From Breviolum minutum Mf 1.05b.01 (lineage: Eukaryota > Sar > Dinophyceae > Suessiales > Symbiodiniaceae): a stretch of 64,000 nt of DNA. The first letter of the stretch is position 1; every line of letters starts with the position of its first letter. Below, one piece after another: positions 58,890 to 64,000 of this stretch. The stretch lies in NCBI GenBank assembly GCA_000507305.1, contig DF241464.1, positions 2,525 to 66,524 of the forward strand, read 5' to 3'. Both the position numbers and the translations under genes were made by a program. The notes under the pieces are model-generated. The model was not told the DNA's origin. It ran no database searches and was given only the letters and a program-made list of their open reading frames with translations.

Positions 58890-59190
58890 CTTTTGTACTT
58901 TTTTTGCGATTTGCTTATATATACAGCTCCGGGCCACCTACGTGTGGTTGTCGCTCAGCACCAGGTTTTCCAGCTTTGCAGCTGTCGGATCTTTGCTGGG
59001 CATTGGGCGTCGGCGGTCACGCCGGCAGGCTTGGAATGGGTTGGTATTCAAAATGTGGGTATCAAGATGGCTGACTTCGACGTTTCACACACAACTATTC
59101 ACCAGGGTTGCTTCCACGTTTGTTTGAACATGTTGGATTTGGAATACAATTGGATTCTACGCGCTGTGTACAGATGGTGGCTGTAGGTTC
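58890..59190 (+). CDS. Possible exon upstream of the aminopeptidase
   Basis: Three + frames stay open here, and I cannot decide which is real. One reads HLRVVVAQHQVFQLCSCRIF. It could be a 5' exon (for example a targeting sequence) of the M17 gene, or noise. Confidence 0.25.
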
Positions 59191-59815
59191 TTGCAGCCTT
59201 ACGAGCGGCGGCCACGGTGTCCCTGTCCGTCAGCTCATCGACTTGAAAGATGTTGAAGGTAAAAGTACACATGTTTGATTTCTACATCATTTTGAAACTT
59301 TGTGTATCTAATTCTACCTGAGGCCTGAATCCATCCGCTTTAGGGAAAGTGCCAGGGACACAGTTTTTCATGGCTAGGTGATGTTCTTTGCAGATTTTGA
59401 CATATATATATAGGTTTCTCACTTTGTCAGAGTTGCGAGTCAATTGTTTTTCTGTCGGTTGACACAGGAGTAGCTTACCTTGGTGATAGAATGGTGGTAG
59501 TAAACTTTGGCTCTGATTAAAAGTGTTTGAACATTGCCATCCCTTTTGAGGTTGGGCCATCGATTGCCGTGTCAGAGACTTCTGCTGCGGAATGGGCATA
59601 TTGGGCAGGACGCAGATGCTTTCCTGGCTGCAAAATCAAGTCCGATTCAACCGTGAGTGGTCCAGGTTGCTACTAGCTAGGGGTTAAAGCAAGGTAACTC
59701 AGTACTAAATCTGGCATGAATAGCAAGAAGCAGGGAGTTGAAGAGTTTAAACTTCAAAACACACAGTTTTGGGCCTGATTTTTTGTGTCTTTTTGGCTTG
59801 GGGTGATTCTGTTGC

Positions 59816-61429
59816 TTGGTATCCTGGCTGAAAGGAGACACCTTGGCGCTCTTCCTGCGTGGTGAGGGTGAGGATGCTACGCCTGTGATGTCGGACAGTG
59901 CCACAGCCGTTGATGAAATCCTGGGAGGTCCTTTTCCTAGCTTTCTGGGGAGGGAATTTTTGAGTTCACCCCAACAACCTGGGCCTTGGGCTGCTCTATT
60001 TGGACTGGGATGGTTTGAGATGATTGGAGATAGTATTTTTAAACTCAAATTCTTGAGTTAGGTTGAAGCAACTCAGCATTCGTTTCATTGACAGGTGCCA
60101 TCTCCGCCTTCATCAAGGAGGAGTCCTTTGAAGCAAAGTCTGGCGCTGCAGCCACCTTTCCAGTCTTTGGCGAGGTGGATTTTGGTGATTTTTATTCCAA
60201 CTCCATTTTTTCTGAATAGCAAGAGCTCAGAAATCCTCAAACTGTGTTGTGAGTTGATCCTTCCTTTTGAAATTTGCTTTGTTATACACCCTGGAAAATT
60301 CACATTTTGAACTTTGAACCCAAAATCATAGGAGGTTTGGTTTAGATGATTGTCCTTATCAATTGGGTAAATTTGTAGTACTTCCTTTCGTCAAAGAATT
60401 TTTGCATGAGACTCCCAGCGCCCGGGAGGCCTTGAAGCGCGTGGTTCTGGTAGGTTTGGGAGATAAAGAGCCCAATGCCCGTGATGCGGGTGCTGCCATT
60501 GCTGGAGCCGTGAAGGGCATGAAAGGCGGGACCCGGGAAAGACACAGTTGGCCCCGTTTTTTTTTGTTGCCGAACTTGTCATCATTGTTTGTAATTGTAG
60601 GTTTCTAATGATTGAGTTGTTGTATTCTTATGGTATTCCTAGTGTAAGAAATGATCCATATTGACATTGCTCGACAGGTGGCTCTGTGGGCGTATGTAGA
60701 GTGGAGGGAGTGGAGCCTTCAGCCTTAATTGAGGGCTTGCTGCTGGGTCTTCACGTCTCTTGGACAAAAGTCTGTTCAGCTGGGAATTTGCGAAGTGTTT
60801 TCCGTTTGGAGAAGTTCCCTGCGACTGGCTTTGAGGCTGACAAGCGATTTCAAGGCTCCAAGACACCAGAGAAAGAGAAGGCTTGAGCCACAAAATCAAA
60901 TGAAGTCACTGTCCAAGCAGTCCGGGAGCGATGCATGGCGAGCTGGCTCAAAATTAGGGCACCAAAGTGTTAAAGATTTTCTCAATTTTGTCATTGTAGT
61001 ATTGGAATCATGTATTTATCTCCCACATTGCGTGAAGCTGGAAATCCGTGTCACTTCTCATGTGGACCTGTGGGGATGGACAGCTATGACTTTTTGCCAC
61101 CTCCGAAGTAGACCGCACAAAGGCCTCCCATGCACCTTGATTCATGAAATCTTCCCTGACTAAAGCAGGGGTCATTCAAGTATCCATATTGGGGAGGATC
61201 AAACTTGATACAAATCTACGGTAATTTTGAGTGATTTGCCCTTAATAGTGCAAGGACCCCTTCCAAACAGCACCAAACTCGGAAGTGGCTAGCCATCTAC
61301 AGCTTGACCATGGTTTAGCGGGTTTATTAGTAGTCTTGAGACATAGCCATGCCATATTCAATAGATTATCTATCTATCTATCTATCTAACTATCTATCTG
61401 TCTATCTATCTACCTACCTATCTATCTAC

Positions 61430-61509
<80 letters not shown>

Positions 61510-63188
61510 TTTTACTAATTATCTAATCTATGATCAGAAACTGGAACATGCTGGATGTTGGTGATGAAGGATTGTTAGAGACTTGATCAGGCTCCAAAGG
61601 GCCCAGACAGTGTGAAGTTGCTCAGCTACGGCCCTGCAGAGGACATTGAGAAGGCATCGCCGAGCAGAACATGCTCTGATCACCCTGCATCTATACCCAA
61701 AAGCAAGAAAGATAATACATGCGTGGGCAATGAAACTCATTTCAAGACAGTGATGATATTTCAATCATTCAGTCATGACATTCAGTGAAAGTTTAATGAT
61801 CTATGAAGGCCAGTGCAATTGCTGCCGGGGTGGTTTTCGCTCGCGAGCTTGTGCCACGTCCTCAGGGTGCACCTTTTTGCTCGCGAACCGTTGTATTTTT
61901 GTGAAAATGGTCATAGGAATGCGCCTGCCAACATTATTGACCCTATCAATCTGACGGCAGCGGCTGTGGATATGGCAGAGCGGCTGGGTCTTTCCACCAA
62001 GATCTTGGATGAGAAGGAACTCGTTTGTGCTATTTGAAAGGCTTTGAGTGGTTATTTGTCTCGTCAACAACAGATAAATAAAGATGATTTTGTTACATGA
62101 AGTCTGAAGCCTTTTCCCTTTATCAAAGCTATGCAAAGCTTCTCCTCGATTTGGCCCAAGATATGCACTGCTTCCAGTTGAGAAGTCCTTCAACTTGGCC
62201 TTTGCAGAACCACGTTCTGCTAGGAGTGCGAAGCCTTGGGCATGGGCTCCTTCTTGGCTGTGAGTCGCGCATCCAATTTGGGAGCTCGACTCATTCATTT
62301 GACTTACTCGCCAGGTGTGAAGGGGTCCATCACGGGTGGATGTTTGCTATCAGATTCGCAGATTTTCATGCTGGTGCTGTGAGGCCATCCATCTTTTTTT
62401 CTTTTTTCATGGCATTGGACAGGTGGCGAAGTCAAGCGAAAAGTGGGCATTGTTGGTAAGGGCCTAACCTTCGACTCAGGTGGATACAACCTGAAAGTAG
62501 GAGGCCGATCTTGTGGAAAAATCGTTGTCACTGGTGGTCAAGGATCAGACTGGCCAAATGTTGCAAGTGGTGCACAGGCATGATCGAATTGATGAAGTTT
62601 GACATGGGCGGCTCTGCCAGCACTCTGGGTGCTGCTGCTTCAATCGCCAAGCTTAAGCCAAAGGATTGAAGTCCAAAATGCAGTGATTTCAGTTGCTTTG
62701 AAGGGATTTTGAAGAATCCAGCACTTTTGAAAGTAGATACAGTAGATATGAATTCTTGTAGTAGGACTATAGATGGTCGAAATTTGTTCATGTTGAAGAC
62801 AGCTCTTGGAAGACTCTGCGCAGTTTGTCAGGATGTTGAGGTGCATTTCATCATCGCCACTTGTGAGAATATGGTGAGTGGAAACCAAGGCGCAACCTGT
62901 GGGAATTCAAAGTTGCCTTCCCCGATTGTCACTGAGAAGCTGTGACATTTGTATACATTTGTTATATGTTTTCTAAAAACTTTTATATCATATACCCTTA
63001 AGAATCAACCCCATACACACCTTATATAGTGGGAACCATCCCAAGGGTACCACCATTTTCCCTATGATTCTATAATATGGTCGGGTATGTAAATTGAATT
63101 ACACCTTTAAGCGATGCAGGGTGGTTGCAGTGCAGGTGCCTTGCGCCCTGGTGACATTATCACAGCCATGGATGGAACGACCATCGAG
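59816..63188 (+). CDS. Leucyl aminopeptidase (M17), 13 exons placed, 3' end missing
   Basis: Exons with consistent phase: 59816-59927 ([12 protein letters not shown]), 60095-60174 ([16 protein letters not shown]), 60411-60525 (VVLVGLG), 60678-60754 (EGLLLGLH), 60836-60880 (ADKRFQGSK), 61618-61653 ([12 protein letters not shown]), 61809-61852 (GVVFARELV), 61917-62022 (NAPANIIDP), 62224-62314 ([12 protein letters not shown]), 62423-62500 ([14 protein letters not shown]), 62578-62663 ([13 protein letters not shown]), 62832-62880 ([13 protein letters not shown]) and 63136-63188 ([17 protein letters not shown]). The M17 fold is covered from the N-terminal domain into the catalytic domain. Lys and Asp of GKG..FDSGG and Asp of MKFDM, all metal or catalytic residues, are present. 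The exon with NTDAEGR (the last metal ligands) is not seen up to 64000, so the gene continues outside or is broken. The product would release N-terminal residues from peptides. The true start exon is not fixed. Confidence 0.9.
61366..61512 (+). repeat. TATC tetranucleotide microsatellite in intron
   Basis: About 145 bases of CTAT units with a few ACCT and TCTG interruptions, inside the intron 60881-61617 of the aminopeptidase gene. Confidence 0.97.
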
Positions 63189-63189
63189 G

Positions 63190-63920
63190 CCTGATGTAAT
63201 GACCATGATTTTGAAGCAGGTCATTCCCACCACCAGCGACAAGTCCAAGTTTTTCTTTGTTGGAAAAAACACATGACATGTTTGCTGTTTGTGTATGTTT
63301 GCCTATCAGTAAATTTAATGAAGATGCTGGCCAGGGGAGGATGGTAGACCTACAACATTCTGCGGAGAGTAGTAACAAGGTCACACGACCTCACCCCAAA
63401 AGGTACTGATGACATTTTTTGTGCACATTTTATAAATGTTGGTGAAAAAAAATATGACGATTTGTCCACGCAACATGGCTCTTGCGATTGAGGAACTGGT
63501 GTTTGATTCTTCTCTGTTAATCCTTGGCTCAAGACCTTATGCCACCTTACCCTACTACTTCAGCCTTAGGAGGCTGCCATGAGGACTGGTACTTTGCTGT
63601 CTGGGAGCATCCTCGCGGCATGCCACCAGGGATTGTTCGCACCTCAACTTTTTGTAGTGGTAGCAGCTCAGAGATGGAATGATTATTTTTTCAAAGAAAT
63701 AAACGTAGAGTCATGATAAAGGTTGGTTGCAATGCTTTCATTGGATGCACCCATTTTTTTAATTGCTGACATGCCTTTTGTTTCCAGGGGAGCTGAGCTA
63801 ACTTGCAGCCATCTTCAGCCTTGCGAAGTGGCAAGAGCCTCCAGCAACTTGATACAGGCCCCTTGTTTTGGGGGCAGGGCCCATTTCGGTTCCAAAGTTT
63901 TCGATGTCAGCAGGTCTCGG
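63190..63920. other. Intron or gap after last placed aminopeptidase exon
   Basis: After the GC donor at 63189 I find no exon encoding the expected NTDAEGR segment. A poly(A)-like run, AT-rich pieces and short frames are all that is visible. Confidence 0.35.
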
Positions 63921-64000
63921 ATCTCAAGCCGAGCGGCCGGGCGCGGGCACGGCCTCCAGAGGACATTGACCAGGCAGGGGTGGAGGGTGGAGGTGGTGGA
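63920..64000 (+). CDS. Possible exon at window edge
   Basis: After a GTCAGCAG acceptor the frame reads VSDLKPSGRARARPPEDIDQ and then a Gly-rich end that is open to the edge. It does not fit M17 and may belong to another gene. Confidence 0.25.

Noticed and set aside
61349..61564. Tyr-Leu-Ser-Ile repeat protein
   Set aside because: Translation of the TATC microsatellite in an aminopeptidase intron.
63136..63188. PDZ-domain exon ([13 protein letters not shown])
   Set aside because: The preceding exon ends ENMVSG, and the M17 family has exactly ENM...RPGDI.TA..G.TIE, so it belongs to the aminopeptidase.
63519..63535. Spliced-leader relic (TTGGCTCAAG)
   Set aside because: Only ten bases match the leader and the upstream bases do not. 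A match this short is plausible by chance in 64 kb.

Overview
The window looks like nuclear DNA of a dinoflagellate, most likely of the Suessiales/Symbiodiniaceae type; this is inferred from gene content and not proven. The arguments are: small exons separated by introns whose donors are GT, GC or GA; every recognisable host gene on the + strand over about 50 kb; Mei2-type RNA-binding genes; a cytosine-5 DNA methyltransferase; a DUF7869-like gene; degraded LINE and Ty1/copia elements; and many simple repeats inside introns. Because the genes are split into short exons, most long open frames are not whole genes. Gene models below were rebuilt by matching family motifs across exon junctions.

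Layout. 1-11.9 kb is retroelement DNA on the - strand. It holds an unrecognised, decaying ORF set (0.3-3.1 kb), an array of six ~28-base hairpin-ended repeats (3.14-3.57 kb), an intact 1943-codon LINE ORF (4.4-10.2 kb: endonuclease, reverse transcriptase, CCHC, RNase H and an extra C-terminal domain), and a second, broken 5' copy (10.2-11.9 kb) joined to it through a single N. From 12.5 to 14.6 kb there is a short N-terminal ORF with an in-frame stop, a dispersed repeat and weak exons. 14.2-17.3 kb carries the cytosine methyltransferase. 17.4-23.9 kb carries unknown exons and a DUF7869/DDE-like gene with a long CAA repeat in an intron. 24.5-25.3 kb is a ~160-base tandem array with hairpins and telomere-like heptamers. 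25.5-34.7 kb holds several multi-exon genes I cannot name. 35.3-36.2 kb holds a tandem repeat and an inverted partner of the 13 kb repeat. 36.2-39.5 kb has no gene I can name. 39.6-41.3 kb is a decayed copia pol on the - strand. 42.1-43.1 kb is a compound microsatellite.

43.4-45.2 kb and 50.4-52.1 kb are two Mei2-like RRM paralogs whose introns sit mostly at different places. A MITE-like element lies between them at 45.56 kb. 54-58.5 kb has unknown exons. 59.8-63.2 kb is a leucyl aminopeptidase (M17) gene of which 13 exons can be placed with consistent reading phase; its last part is not in the window.

The genes do not form one pathway. The main biological themes are retroelement load, epigenetic control (methyltransferase beside repeats), and intron gain: introns flanked by short direct repeats and paralog-specific intron positions suggest recent insertion of introner-like elements.
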